A DNA stretch of 44,407 nt from an uncultured Candidatus Melainabacteria bacterium (GTDB lineage Bacteria > Cyanobacteriota > Vampirovibrionia > Gastranaerophilales > Gastranaerophilaceae): assembly GCA_934754425.1 (NCBI GenBank), contig CAKVIN010000019.1:1-44407 (forward strand). The letters are read 5' to 3'. Position 1 is the stretch's first letter, and each line of letters opens with the position of its first letter. Of the stretch, positions 7,699 to 16,682 are shown in pieces. The notes under the pieces were generated by a model that saw nothing but the letters and a program-made list of their open reading frames with translations, ran no database searches and was not told the origin of the DNA. The position numbers were made by a program, and so were the translations under genes.

Positions 7699-8103
7699 CT
7701 AAATTGATTTTTTAGGTCTAAATGCAAATTTTTTGAATAAAACATAAGTAAAAATAGCAGCAACAAAAGTTGCAACGATTTGAGCAATAAATACGTTTAA
7801 ATGAAGCCCTCTAACAATAAATTCTAACAAACCTGCATTAATTAAATAACTAAATACCCAAGTTGTACAGCATTTTAAATATTCTTTTACCCAATTTCCT
7901 TTTGCTTCAAATACAAGAAATTTTTGGGTAGTAAAAGATACTACAGAAGATATTGCCCATGCAAGAGCAAGCGCAATTTGATAAGAAGATTCACCCAATA
8001 TTAAGCAGAAAGCAGAATATATTAAATAAGACACACCCGCATTAAATCCACCAATCAATAAAAATCGTATTTTATCCGATAAACTAAACCAAAATTTTTT
8101 CAC
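7699..8103 (-). CDS. GtrA-family membrane protein
   Basis: This 134-residue protein has four predicted membrane helices (about 12-32, 38-56, 75-95, 100-122). The family pattern is visible, with RFLLIGGFNAGVSYLIY at the start and a basic tail (FKKFAFRPKK). GtrA proteins act in polyisoprenyl-linked sugar transfer, often as flippase partners of glycosyltransferases. The start is GTG. It lies between recA and ribD, with a terminator separating it from recA, and 9 nt before ribD. Confidence 0.85.
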   Translation of the reverse strand: MKKFWFSLSDKIRFLLIGGFNAGVSYLIYSAFCLILGESSYQIALALAWAISSVVSFTTQKFLVFEAKGNWVKEYLKCCTTWVFSYLINAGLLEFIVRGLHLNVFIAQIVATFVAAIFTYVLFKKFAFRPKKSI

Positions 8104-8151
8104 TTCTTACTTACTCGCAATCAACTACTTAATAATTATAACAAAAACCCT

Positions 8152-8186
8152 AAAAAAAAGGAAAGTCTTGCAGAATGTGCAAGACT
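8152..8186 (-). terminator. Terminator downstream of recA
   Basis: Minus-strand AGTCTTGCA and TGCAAGACT enclose a 5-nt loop, followed by TTCC and a run of eight T. A second hairpin (AAACAACTT/AAGTTGTTT) lies between it and the recA stop, near 8226-8250. Confidence 0.85.
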
Positions 8187-8281
8187 CAAAAATATACATT
8201 TACCCCAATAACTTTATATCATACTCAAACAACTTTGTCAACAAGTTGTTTAAAGTCAATAAAATCAAGCTTTAAGCCAAT

Positions 8282-9295
8282 CTAGTTTTCCGCTAATTTC
8301 TCACGAACAAGCGTTTCGACTTCATTTAGAATCTCAGGATTAGCTCCCAAGAACTCCTTAGCCTTATCACGACCTTGACCTAATTTATCATCTTTAAAAC
8401 TAAACCATGACCCTGCTTTTTTAACAATATCCAAATCAACAGCTACATCAAGGATATTGCCGATTTTGCAAATACCTTTACCAAAAATAATATCAAATTC
8501 TGCTGTACGGAAAGGAGGAGCAACTTTGTTTTTAAGGATACGAACTCTTACATGGTTTCCGATATCTTCTCCATCACCCTTCAAACCTTCAACACGTTTG
8601 ATTTCTAAACGAACAGAAGCGTAATATTTAAGTGCATTACCACCTGTAGTTGTTTCTGGGTTTCCATACATAACGCCAATTTTTTGTCTTAATTGGTTGA
8701 TGAAAATAACGGTCGTTCTTGTTTTACCAATAATACCTGTTAATTTTCTCAAAGCCTTAGACATCAATCTTGCTTGCAAGCCCATTTGTTGGTCTTCCAT
8801 AGAACCTTCAATTTCAGCTTTCGGAACAAGTGCTGCAACAGAGTCAACAACAATAATATCAACCGCTCCTGAACGTACCAATTCTTCTGTAATATCAAGA
8901 GCTTGTTCACCTGTATCAGGTTGAGAAATCAAAAGTTCATCAACATTTACACCAAGGTTTCTTGCATATTCCGGATCAAGTGCGTGTTCTGCATCAACGA
9001 ATGCCGCAATACCACCTCGTTTTTGACATTCAGCAACAATATGTTGTGCCAAAGTTGTTTTACCGGATGATTCAGGGCCATAAATCTCAATTATTCTTCC
9101 ACGTGGAATACCACCAACTCCAAGAGCCACATCAAGAGCTAAAGCACCTGTAGGTATAGTTTCAACGCTAACAGAAGGCTTGTCGCCAAGCTTCATAATA
9201 GCACCTTTACCAAAATCTTTTTCAATCTTTTCTATAGCAAGTTTTAGTGCCTTATTTCTTTCGTCTGCTACGTTTACTGTTTCTTCTTTAGCCAT
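8282..9295 (-). CDS. recA: Recombinase A
   Basis: RecA forms filaments on single-stranded DNA, drives strand exchange and triggers SOS self-cleavage reactions. The Walker A motif GPESSGKT, Walker B IIVVDS and the loop region NQLRQKIGVMYGNPETTTGG are intact. I prefer the ATG at 9295 (337 residues, MAKEETVNV) over a GTG three codons earlier, because GGTGAT then serves as the ribosome binding site. No clear LexA-type box is recognisable upstream. Its product ends without the long acidic tail seen in some species. Confidence 0.97.
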   Translation of the reverse strand: MAKEETVNVADERNKALKLAIEKIEKDFGKGAIMKLGDKPSVSVETIPTGALALDVALGVGGIPRGRIIEIYGPESSGKTTLAQHIVAECQKRGGIAAFVDAEHALDPEYARNLGVNVDELLISQPDTGEQALDITEELVRSGAVDIIVVDSVAALVPKAEIEGSMEDQQMGLQARLMSKALRKLTGIIGKTRTTVIFINQLRQKIGVMYGNPETTTGGNALKYYASVRLEIKRVEGLKGDGEDIGNHVRVRILKNKVAPPFRTAEFDIIFGKGICKIGNILDVAVDLDIVKKAGSWFSFKDDKLGQGRDKAKEFLGANPEILNEVETLVREKLAEN

Positions 9296-9349
9296 TAAAA
9301 TCACCGTTTCTTTAGTTTGTTTATTGTCATAATTCTAATATTATTGACT

Positions 9350-9424
9350 AAGTTGAAAGTTTAAAGTTGAAAATTGAAAGTTGTTTTAAATAATTTTCCA
9401 CTTTCCACTTTCCACTTTCAATTA
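9350..9424. repeat. Imperfect palindrome of GAAAGT/ACTTTC words
   Basis: The spacer between recA and the next gene holds runs of AGTTGAAAGTT followed by TTTCCACTTTCCACTTTC, which are roughly inverted to each other. The same TTTCCACTTTC words appear in the repeat blocks near 604-655 and 31306-31336. It may be a simple palindromic repeat or a weak terminator. Confidence 0.5.
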
Positions 9425-9455
9425 TTAAGATTATCTCCAATCTTTAACAATTTTC

Positions 9456-9968
9456 TTAGAGCATAAAATTAGTATCTTCTTCCTTCTTAATATAAAATCC
9501 GCACAAAAGAGGTTTGAAGCTATTTAAAACATTTTTAAGTTTAAAGTTTTCTTTATTTAATTCATTAACTTTATTTTTAAGATTTTCGTTTTCTGTTTTA
9601 CATCTAACAAGTTCCAAAACAACATCATCCATACCTTCAAGCTTTTCATCAATAAGCTTTGTCATAGATGTAGTAATATTATTTTCCATTTTGTTGAGGG
9701 TTTCTAATAATCCATTTACAACTGCTTGTGAATTTGGTTTTGTCATAACGGGCAATGTCGCTTTCTTTTCACTATTCTTCATTTCTGTAACCACTGTTGA
9801 TTTTGCATTTCTTAATTTCTTAACTTCATCTACTGAAAAATAAATCTGACCTTTTTTATCTTTTTTTGGAGTAACTGAAGTTTTTTTACATAATTCTACT
9901 ATCTCTTTATTATCTATATTTAAAAGTTTTCTTACGTCATTAGGTAAAAGTACTTTGTTAGCATTCAT
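9456..9968 (-). CDS. MerR-type winged-helix protein with coiled-coil tail
   Basis: Residues about 5-50 look like a MerR-type DNA-binding domain (LLPNDVRKLLNIDNKEIVELC, then a short wing ending FSVDEVKKL). Residues about 85-150 form a coiled coil rich in Leu, Asn, Lys and Glu. The architecture recalls RacA, a chromosome-anchoring protein, and some plasmid partition accessory proteins, but no sequence-level family can be named. I start it at the ATG at 9968 (170 residues), 9 nt after AGAGGGGAA; an in-frame ATG ten codons upstream lacks a site. It is transcribed in the same direction as recA, about 160 nt upstream of it. Confidence 0.7.
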   Translation of the reverse strand: MNANKVLLPNDVRKLLNIDNKEIVELCKKTSVTPKKDKKGQIYFSVDEVKKLRNAKSTVVTEMKNSEKKATLPVMTKPNSQAVVNGLLETLNKMENNITTSMTKLIDEKLEGMDDVVLELVRCKTENENLKNKVNELNKENFKLKNVLNSFKPLLCGFYIKKEEDTNFML

Positions 9969-10109
9969 CTTAAAAAATTCCCCTCTTTCTATACCCAATA
10001 GATATTCTAATCAATAAAAAAAATTATTTCTACTAATTGTAACAATAATTGAAGCAAGATTTACGATTAAAAATTACTAATAAAATATTAACGTGATATA
10101 TTTATAACT

Positions 10110-11267
10110 ATGAACTACGAAGATTCAATAAAATTAATAACGAGCAAAGGCATGTTTTATGTAGATTTAGGTTTGGATAGAATATCTGCTGCTTTAGAAA
10201 AATTAGGTAACCCGCAAGATGATTTAAAATACATTCATGTTGCCGGTACAAATGGCAAGGGTTCTGTTTGCACTATTCTAGAATCAATTTTGAGAGATGC
10301 CGGATACAAAACCGGACTTTATACAAGTCCGCATATTTGGGAATACACAGAACGAATAAAAGTTTGCGGACAAGAAATTCCAAAGGATAAATTTGCAAAT
10401 TATATTGAAAAAATAACAAATCTTGGAATCCATCTCACTGAATTCGAAATTCTTACAATAATGATGTTTTTGTATTTTAAAGAACAAAATGTTGATATTG
10501 TTATTTTAGAAACAGGACTTGGCGGAAGATTTGATGCTACTAATGTTATAAAAAGTAATTTGTGCTCGATAATTACTCATATTGATTTAGACCATACAGA
10601 CAGATTAGGTAAAACGAAGGAAGAAATAGCGTTTGAAAAAGCCGGAATTATTAAGAAAAATTGCCCGATAATTACAAGTTCAGGATACGAAGCTATTAAA
10701 GATAAAGCAGATGAGATGAATTCTTTGTTTATATTAACAACTCCATTTGTAAACCCTGAATTTATAAACGCTCTTTCGCTCAAAGGTAATCATCAAATAG
10801 AAAATTTAGCTTTGGCAATCAATACAATAAATACTTTGTTCAAAAATATTGATGATAAAACTATTATTAATGCGTTAGCAAAAGTTAAAAATCCATGCCG
10901 ATTTGAATATTTTGCAAACAAAAATCTTATTGTTGATGCTTGCCATAATCCAAATGGTGTTTCTGCCCTAAGAGAAAATCTTGATTGGTTTTATCCAAAT
11001 GAAAACCGAAGATTTGTATTCGGATGTTTAAAAAATAAAGATTATGAAAAAATGATGTCTATTCTTTTTCGAGAAAGTGATGAAATTTACATCAATGAAT
11101 TTGATTATCCAAATGCAGCGAATTATGACGAACTTGCTGAAAAATGTATTTTTCCAACAAAAAAATATACAAACGAAACAATTTTAACAACGGATAAATT
11201 AAATATTGTTTGCGGTTCTTTTTATATGATTGGAAATATGAATTGGATAAAAAATCTTCAAGATTAA
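10110..11267 (+). CDS. folC: Folylpolyglutamate / dihydrofolate synthase
   Basis: This Mur-ligase-fold enzyme adds glutamate to dihydropteroate and to folates. The P-loop is GTNGKGS (about residue 45). Family blocks TSPHIW, TGLGGRFDATN, THIDLDHT and DACHNPNG are present. At 385 residues it is at the short end of the family (usually about 420). No clear Shine-Dalgarno sequence precedes the ATG. Its last 4 nt overlap the end of a convergent gene. Confidence 0.94.
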   Translation: MNYEDSIKLITSKGMFYVDLGLDRISAALEKLGNPQDDLKYIHVAGTNGKGSVCTILESILRDAGYKTGLYTSPHIWEYTERIKVCGQEIPKDKFANYIEKITNLGIHLTEFEILTIMMFLYFKEQNVDIVILETGLGGRFDATNVIKSNLCSIITHIDLDHTDRLGKTKEEIAFEKAGIIKKNCPIITSSGYEAIKDKADEMNSLFILTTPFVNPEFINALSLKGNHQIENLALAINTINTLFKNIDDKTIINALAKVKNPCRFEYFANKNLIVDACHNPNGVSALRENLDWFYPNENRRFVFGCLKNKDYEKMMSILFRESDEIYINEFDYPNAANYDELAEKCIFPTKKYTNETILTTDKLNIVCGSFYMIGNMNWIKNLQD

Positions 11268-11857
11268 ATATCAGCTTCTGTTAAAGATAAAACAGCTTGA
11301 TAAAAACCTCTAGGGTCGTTTGCAGCAAATGATGAGCGCAAAACATTTTGTCCGATATTTACTGTCACATTAGTAATCCCATTTTCTGCATAAACTTCGT
11401 ATTTATTTTTACTATTTAAATATTTATGTTTTGCACCGTATACCATATCAACAGGATAAGCAACTACTCCGGCGCTGTCTTTTGGCATTCCACCAATTTT
11501 ACAATTTGCTAAAGCTTGTGATTGCGGAATTTTAGCAAGGCTTGCGAACGCTATATAAACTCTTCCACCTTGTTCAAACATTGCCGGCTCGTATCCGCCT
11601 TGGGTTACAGTATGCGCATTAAGGTAAAGTGTTTTTGTTTCTGCACTGTTTGAAATTACTCTAAAAGTGCTTGATAAAGGTGCACGCAAATTACCGGTTC
11701 TGTCCGTAATATTTGCAATAAGTACAGGACTGGAAATTGATTCTACTTTTACATAAGCAGGAATATTTACAGAAAAATCTGCGCTTGCACTATGATTTTC
11801 TGCAAAAACAGTTAAACAACTCATCAAAAAAAACGATACTATTAATAAAAATCTCAC
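11264..11857 (-). CDS. Secreted beta-rich protein of unknown function
   Basis: The 197-residue product starts with a signal peptide (residues 1-19, cut near VFA). The rest is a repetitive strand pattern (SADFSVNIPAYVKVESI near the start, YQAVLSLTEADI at the end). Layout and final strand resemble donor-strand fimbrial or coat-type beta-sandwich proteins, but no chaperone or usher gene is adjacent, so this is only a fold impression. The start codon is GTG. It converges with folC with a 4-nt overlap. Confidence 0.6.
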   Translation of the reverse strand: MRFLLIVSFFLMSCLTVFAENHSASADFSVNIPAYVKVESISSPVLIANITDRTGNLRAPLSSTFRVISNSAETKTLYLNAHTVTQGGYEPAMFEQGGRVYIAFASLAKIPQSQALANCKIGGMPKDSAGVVAYPVDMVYGAKHKYLNSKNKYEVYAENGITNVTVNIGQNVLRSSFAANDPRGFYQAVLSLTEADI

Positions 11858-12009
11858 CTTGATTTTCCCTATTATAAAAATAGTTTAATAAAAAACTAAA
11901 TACATCCCCTTGCTTCTATAATAATATAATAATTTTTTTTGTGCAAAGAAAGTTCTTTAAATAAATTAATAAATAAAAATTAGTTTTAAAATTATGTTCG
12001 TATTTCTAC

Positions 12010-12870
12010 TTAATCAAAATCCCATTCTATTTCACCTTGCGGCTCTAAATTATGATAAAGATACATATTAGTAATAAACTGTGGATTAAACAAACCTTTT
12101 CGTCCCAAAATTTTAATAATCTCCGGCAATAATTTTGTGCTTCCGGCAATAGTTCCATCAATTGAAGTAGCACTTTTTCCATCATAATAAATCTTTGAAT
12201 CAGCAAAAACCGTTTCTTTCATATCACTATAAGTTATCGGTAACGCATCACTTATTAAAATAACCTTATCAACAGGTTTTGATTTGAAAAACAATTTTAG
12301 CGCATCATCACTAACGTGAATACCATCTCCAATAATTTCTGCATACACATCATCATTAATTAATGTCGATAACGCTGTAGAAACTCCTCTATGCGTAACT
12401 CCTGACATCGCATTAAACGTATGCGTAGCACCATCTACATTCCCCCAACCTGTACAATGTCCGGCTTGAACCTTTATTGATTTTGATTTCAAATAATCAA
12501 TCAAACCTTCATCAAGTTCAGGAGCCAAAGTCACAATTTTTATAAAATCGTCTTCTATTTTTCTAAAGTTTTCTACAGTAAGCGGCAAAAAGTGTTCCGG
12601 ATTATGAATCCCCTTTTTTGCAGAATTAATAAAAATACCTTCTAAATGAATACCCAAAATTCCATTACATTTAGAAGCAGCCTCTTTTATTATAGCAATT
12701 TGTCTTTTAGTATTTTCTATTGAATCCGTCACAAGAGTCGGAAAAAATCCACCAATACCAAGTTTACGGAGTTTATAAGAAAGAGCTACAATATCATCCA
12801 CTCCTGCTTTATTAAAATCTACTCCGTATGCTCCATGCAAATGCTGTTCTATTATTAAAGGTGTTTTCAT
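12010..12870 (-). CDS. nagA: N-acetylglucosamine-6-phosphate deacetylase, shortened
   Basis: NagA removes acetate from GlcNAc-6-P in amino-sugar and cell-wall recycling. Core motifs of the amidohydrolase barrel are present: HLHGAYG near the start (HxHG metal site), HLEGIF, AGHCTG, THTFNAMSG, GDGIHV, ISDALP and a C-terminal GTIAGST. At 286 residues it is about 90 short of typical NagA. It begins directly at the HxHG strand, so the flanking small beta-sandwich domain is missing at both ends. AAGGAT before the ATG supports this start, so the shortness looks natural. No nagB is adjacent. Function as a true deacetylase is likely but not certain. Confidence 0.82.
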   Translation of the reverse strand: MKTPLIIEQHLHGAYGVDFNKAGVDDIVALSYKLRKLGIGGFFPTLVTDSIENTKRQIAIIKEAASKCNGILGIHLEGIFINSAKKGIHNPEHFLPLTVENFRKIEDDFIKIVTLAPELDEGLIDYLKSKSIKVQAGHCTGWGNVDGATHTFNAMSGVTHRGVSTALSTLINDDVYAEIIGDGIHVSDDALKLFFKSKPVDKVILISDALPITYSDMKETVFADSKIYYDGKSATSIDGTIAGSTKLLPEIIKILGRKGLFNPQFITNMYLYHNLEPQGEIEWDFD

Positions 12871-12995
12871 TTTTTATATCCTTATTATTAAACTAAATTA
12901 TATTATATTAAAAAATGGAAAACAATTATAAATACTATCCTTATTAATTTACTTATGATAAAATAAAAAAGTTAGGGATATTGGGAATTTAGAGA

Positions 12996-13784
12996 GTGAA
13001 AAAAGTCGTATTAATTACTCTAACTTACAACAAGTTAGAACAAGCAACAAAACCGTATTTAGAATCTTTATACAAATACACTGATGAGAATTTATTTGAC
13101 TTAGTTATTGTTGACAATGCTTCAGCTGACGGAAGTGCGGATTATGTAAAAGAATTTGCAAAATCTCACAATAACATTACGCTTATAGAAAATTCTGAAA
13201 ACCTTGGTTATGCAGGCGGAAACAATATTGGACTAAAATTCATTCAAAATAAAGATTACGAATTTGTCGGACTTTTGAACAACGATATTTTATTAACACC
13301 AAATTGGCTAGAAAATACGATAAAAGGATTTGAGCTTGATTCAGGGCTTGGAATGCTTTCACCTAGAAACAATGAAAAATGCAAGCTTACTAACAAAAAT
13401 TATCTTGACGGATACAAAAAATACTTACAAAAATTTAAAGCTCCACTAAAATATGTCATTACACCATTTTTCAGCTGCGTAATTATAAAAAAAGAAGTTG
13501 TTGATAAAGTAGGATTACTTGATGAAGCTTTCAATCCTGCTTTTTGGGAAGATAATGATTACAGTTTTAGAGCGATGTATTTGGGTTACGGACTAGCTTA
13601 TGTAAATTCCACATTCATTTTTCACAACCACAGTACAACAAGTTCCTGTGTAAGTTCTAAAATATCAGAAAGAAATCGTGAATATTTTTTCAAAAAACAT
13701 CCGCTAGGCAAATGGATTTGGGAACACAAACGATCTAATATTATTAAGGATTTTAGAAGATATATTAGGGAGAGTTTTGAGTAG
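12996..13784 (+). CDS. Family 2 glycosyltransferase
   Basis: A GT-A fold enzyme of 262 residues that moves a sugar from a nucleotide donor, probably to a cell-surface glycan. Motifs in order: LTYNKLEQ near the N-terminus, VDNASADGS, NLGYAGGNN, the metal-site-like LLNNDILLTP, and WEDNDYSFRAMYLGY, where ED is the probable base. It resembles rhamnosyltransferase-type GT2 enzymes. The start is GTG. It is the first gene of a three-gene operon; the next gene starts immediately after its stop. Confidence 0.88.
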   Translation: MKKVVLITLTYNKLEQATKPYLESLYKYTDENLFDLVIVDNASADGSADYVKEFAKSHNNITLIENSENLGYAGGNNIGLKFIQNKDYEFVGLLNNDILLTPNWLENTIKGFELDSGLGMLSPRNNEKCKLTNKNYLDGYKKYLQKFKAPLKYVITPFFSCVIIKKEVVDKVGLLDEAFNPAFWEDNDYSFRAMYLGYGLAYVNSTFIFHNHSTTSSCVSSKISERNREYFFKKHPLGKWIWEHKRSNIIKDFRRYIRESFE

Positions 13785-14693
13785 ATGAAATTTTTTTATA
13801 AAGAAAAAATAGATGAATATAAAAGAATTTATCATTTTTTAGGTTTTAAATTTGTTAAAATAAAGAAAAAAACTCCAGCTTGGAAATTAACAAACAGTAA
13901 AATTGATGATGCAGTAATAACTTTAAAAACATTACGCAATCTTAGTATAAGAATAAATACTATAACTACAATGGTTTTAGGTTCATCACATGCGAGAATG
14001 GGATTTATAGAAAATGAACATAGTATAAATTTTGGAATAGATTCACAAGATTTATACTATTCATATGAAATACTAAAAAAATATATAAATATAATTCCTA
14101 ATTTAAAAAACATCGTACTATATTATGCTATTTTTTGTGCTGGTCACGATTTAGGAAATTCACCCCAAAGTGATAGATGTGTATATTATAAAAAATACTT
14201 CGATATTCCATATAAAAACAATTATTTAGCTTTAAAAGACAGATTACCGGAATTATCAAAATCTCTCGATAAATTCTATAATCATATTATAAAAAAAGTT
14301 TCATTGATTCCTTTAGATATTATGAATTCTAATATAAAACCTAAGAATTCTGAAATATTAGAAAATAAATGGATAAAAACATGGCAAAAATTAAATGCTT
14401 TGAATACACAAAATCATTATTTAGAAATGATACTAAAATTAGCAAAAGAGAACAATAAAGAAGTATTAGTCATTTGTTCTGCATATAATCCAAGAATTAA
14501 GAATAAACTAAAAAGTTCTAACGAACTATTCTCTAGTGTTTTTGATATTTGTTCAAAATATTCAAACGCAGATGTTTTAAATGCTTTTGATGATGAATCA
14601 TTTACTGAAGATGATTTTTTAGACATAGAACATATGAGTATTTCCGGAGCACGTAAAATGACAAATAAAATTTACGAAAGGTTGAAAAAATGA
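13785..14693 (+). CDS. SGNH-hydrolase-like protein of the glycan operon
   Basis: This 302-residue protein is not a recognised named family. An N-terminal FLGFKFVKIKKK stretch resembles tags on surface-glycan enzymes, and the third operon gene ends with a similar LGIKFQYKHK. VLGSSHARMGF (about residue 66) fits the SGNH nucleophile block and DIEHMSISGARK near the C-terminus fits its Asp-x-x-His block, as in DltD/AlgX-like acyl-transfer proteins. No signal peptide is evident, so it is probably cytoplasmic or peripheral. It starts at the stop of the GT2 gene and overlaps the next by 4 nt (ATGA). A role in glycan acylation or deacylation is inferred. Confidence 0.6.
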   Translation: MKFFYKEKIDEYKRIYHFLGFKFVKIKKKTPAWKLTNSKIDDAVITLKTLRNLSIRINTITTMVLGSSHARMGFIENEHSINFGIDSQDLYYSYEILKKYINIIPNLKNIVLYYAIFCAGHDLGNSPQSDRCVYYKKYFDIPYKNNYLALKDRLPELSKSLDKFYNHIIKKVSLIPLDIMNSNIKPKNSEILENKWIKTWQKLNALNTQNHYLEMILKLAKENNKEVLVICSAYNPRIKNKLKSSNELFSSVFDICSKYSNADVLNAFDDESFTEDDFLDIEHMSISGARKMTNKIYERLKK

Positions 14694-15652
14694 TATATGA
14701 TTGTTTTACATTTTTTAATGAGAATGATTTGCTTGAAATCAGATTCAATGTACTAAAAGATACAGTGGATAAATTTGTTATAATTGAAGCAACCAAAACT
14801 TTTACCGGAAAAGAAAAAGCTTTAAATTTTGATAAGGATAGATTTAAAGAATTTCAAGATAAAATTGAATATATTGTACTTGATGAATTTCCAAAAACAG
14901 ACGATGCTTGGGTTTATGAAAATGTTCAACGTAATCATATTTATAATGTTTTATGTAAATTTTGCAAAGATGATGATATCGTTATAATTTCTGACTGTGA
15001 TGAAATTCCATCTGTAAATGCAATAAACGATTATAAAAAAAATCCGGTTGGAATAAAATCTTTAGAACAAGAATTATATTACTATTATTTAAACCTGAAA
15101 AATTTTAAAGGAACTTATTGGTATGGAGCAAGAATTTTAACATTCAAGGAATTCAAAATTAATAATCCTGAATACAAATTTGATTATAACAATTTTTTAC
15201 CGGAAGAATTTAATAAAAATATGACTCCAAACAAAATAAGAATGTTAAAAAATTGTCCAAGAATAAAAAACGGTGGTTGGCATTTTTCATTTTTAGGTGG
15301 AACTGATAAAATTATTGAAAAATGTAAAAATTATAGCCATCAAGAATTTAATAATGAAAAATTTTTGAATAAAGAAAACATTGAAAATTGCATTATTAAA
15401 GGAAAAGATCTTTTCGGAAGAAAAAATTTTAAATTATTACCAGTAAAAATAGATGAATCTTTTCCTGAATATATTAAAGAAAATGTAAACAAATATAATA
15501 ATTTTATTTTTCCATATCCTGAAAATAATTTAATATTCTTATTTAAAATATATTTTTACAAATTATTGAACTTTATTTATTTTAAAGAAAAAGACGGAAA
15601 CAAAAGAATAATAAAGATTTTAGGGATTAAATTTCAGTATAAACATAAATAA
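14690..15652 (+). CDS. Family 17 glycosyltransferase
   Basis: This 320-residue protein matches the GT17 family, whose animal members are beta-1,4-N-acetylglucosaminyltransferases (MGAT3). Family blocks are the start IYDCFTFFNENDLLEIR, FVIIEATKTFTGKEK, ENVQRNHI and the metal-site-like IISDCDEIP, followed by YYYYLN and a GGWHFSFLGG loop. In bacteria these genes sit in surface polysaccharide loci, as here. It overlaps the preceding gene by 4 nt. The C-terminal LGIKFQYKHK tail echoes the N-terminal tag of the preceding protein. Confidence 0.85.
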   Translation: MIYDCFTFFNENDLLEIRFNVLKDTVDKFVIIEATKTFTGKEKALNFDKDRFKEFQDKIEYIVLDEFPKTDDAWVYENVQRNHIYNVLCKFCKDDDIVIISDCDEIPSVNAINDYKKNPVGIKSLEQELYYYYLNLKNFKGTYWYGARILTFKEFKINNPEYKFDYNNFLPEEFNKNMTPNKIRMLKNCPRIKNGGWHFSFLGGTDKIIEKCKNYSHQEFNNEKFLNKENIENCIIKGKDLFGRKNFKLLPVKIDESFPEYIKENVNKYNNFIFPYPENNLIFLFKIYFYKLLNFIYFKEKDGNKRIIKILGIKFQYKHK

Positions 15653-15691
15653 AATTTATTATATTTTTATTTTTAAAATTATAACAAAATT

Positions 15692-15869
15692 ATGTCAAAA
15701 ACATGTTCAAAACTATGTCAAAAAATGTAGAAAATTATGTCAAAACATGTTCAAAACTTTTAGTTTTCTACATTAATTTAAAGATAAGAAAATTTTGGGA
15801 TAATTTTATGTAGAAAAATGTTCAAAACTTTCGATTTTTCTACAATCTTTCTACATATCTTTGAACATG
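15692..15869. repeat. Cluster of iteron-like words
   Basis: Three short words recur in both orientations: ATGTCAAAA (15692, 15714, 15736), ACATGTTCAAAAC (15701, 15745, variant 15817, inverted near 15860) and ATGTAGAAAA (near 15725 and 15809, inverted near 15765, 15837 and 15849). No gene overlaps. Spacing is about 44 nt for the first two units. It could be a protein-binding array, an RNA structure or a decayed repeat; there is no DnaA box or replication gene nearby. Confidence 0.55.
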
Positions 15870-16080
15870 CAAAAACCAATATTTACAACACTTTCAGATA
15901 GTTATGAACAAATAATTTAAGCTTATTATGAAGATTATTATTTTATATATATAAATAAATAATATTATAATAATATATAGATAAAAAATGTGTAAAAAAA
16001 TAGGAAAATGTTTCTAAAATTTTGGGAAAAGTTTGGAATAATTTGGAGCTAAAAGTTTTGGATCTTTTTTAATTAATTAT

Positions 16081-16491
16081 TAAAGTCTTTAAGTCGTTAA
16101 GTCGTTAGGTCGTTAAGTTCATTTTAGAGAAATTATAGATGAGGTTCTTGTTATTTATTGTGTTATTTTTTCTTTAGATTGAATGGAAATAATTAATCAA
16201 AGGCTGGATTCCTCAGCCTAATCGGCTTCAGAATGACATTAAATTGGTAATTTCACGCTCCGTCATTCTGAGAAACTATGTTTCGAAGAATCCAGCTGTT
16301 TATTAATTATTATATTTTTATTTCTCTATAAACTAAATTAATTTACTAATAATAAATTCGCTTACGCTCATAAATAGATAAAATAAAAATAACAAAAACG
16401 AATAGTAAAACTGAAAATTTTAATACGAACTTAACGACTTAACGACCCAACGACTTAATGACTTAAAGTCAAAACGACTTAAAGACTTAAT
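16081..16491. repeat. Fold-back element of GTCGTTAA words, interrupted
   Basis: The left arm (16081-16125) is a run of TAAGTCGTTAAGTCGTTAGG words. The right arm (16425-16491) is the inverted counterpart, rich in ACTTAACGAC. The centre contains AATTCGCTTACGCTCATAAA, also seen in a second copy at 36625-36784. Between left arm and centre sits a different inverted-repeat element at 16203-16296. No open frame of note lies inside. Confidence 0.7.
16203..16296. repeat. 94-bp MITE nested in the fold-back element
   Basis: It is bounded by GCTGGATTC and GAATCCAGC and contains CAGAATGACA and CGTCATTCTGAG. This is the common type of bacterial inverted-repeat element built on GTCATTCTGAG and GAATCCAG words. 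It splits the fold-back repeat, so it probably inserted later. Confidence 0.7.
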
Positions 16492-16514
16492 AAAATTAAA
16501 CTTTTTTCTCTAAA

Positions 16515-16619
16515 ATGGATTTAGAACTAAATAATACAAATGAATATATACACTTAGTAACTTCTCCAGATGATGATTTCAATTTCAAAAAGGCTTTGGA
16601 ATACGCTTTTAGAGTGTGA
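16515..16619 (+). CDS. 34-residue open frame, possible gene remnant
   Basis: ATG at 16515 opens a 34-codon frame ending TGA: acidic, with FKKALEYAFRV at its end. There is no convincing ribosome binding site and no recognised family. It sits between the fold-back element and the tRNA-Leu terminator. It is most likely the tail or head of a lost gene. Confidence 0.25.
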   Translation: MDLELNNTNEYIHLVTSPDDDFNFKKALEYAFRV

Positions 16620-16646
16620 TAAATGTTAGTTTGTTTTATAAAAATG

Positions 16647-16678
16647 AAAAAAGACCTACATTTCTGTAAGTCTTTTTA
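16647..16678. terminator. Terminator after tRNA-Leu(UAA), bidirectional
   Basis: AAAAAGACCTACA and TGTAAGTCTTTTT form a stem with one mismatch around TTTC. Both strands end in a T tract. It lies 5 nt past the tRNA 3' end. Confidence 0.85.
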
Positions 16679-16682
16679 AAAA

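Noticed and set aside
15692..15869. Replication origin
   Set aside because: Iteron-like words are present but there are no DnaA boxes, no dnaA or rep gene and no AT-unwinding arrangement that stands out from the general A+T richness.
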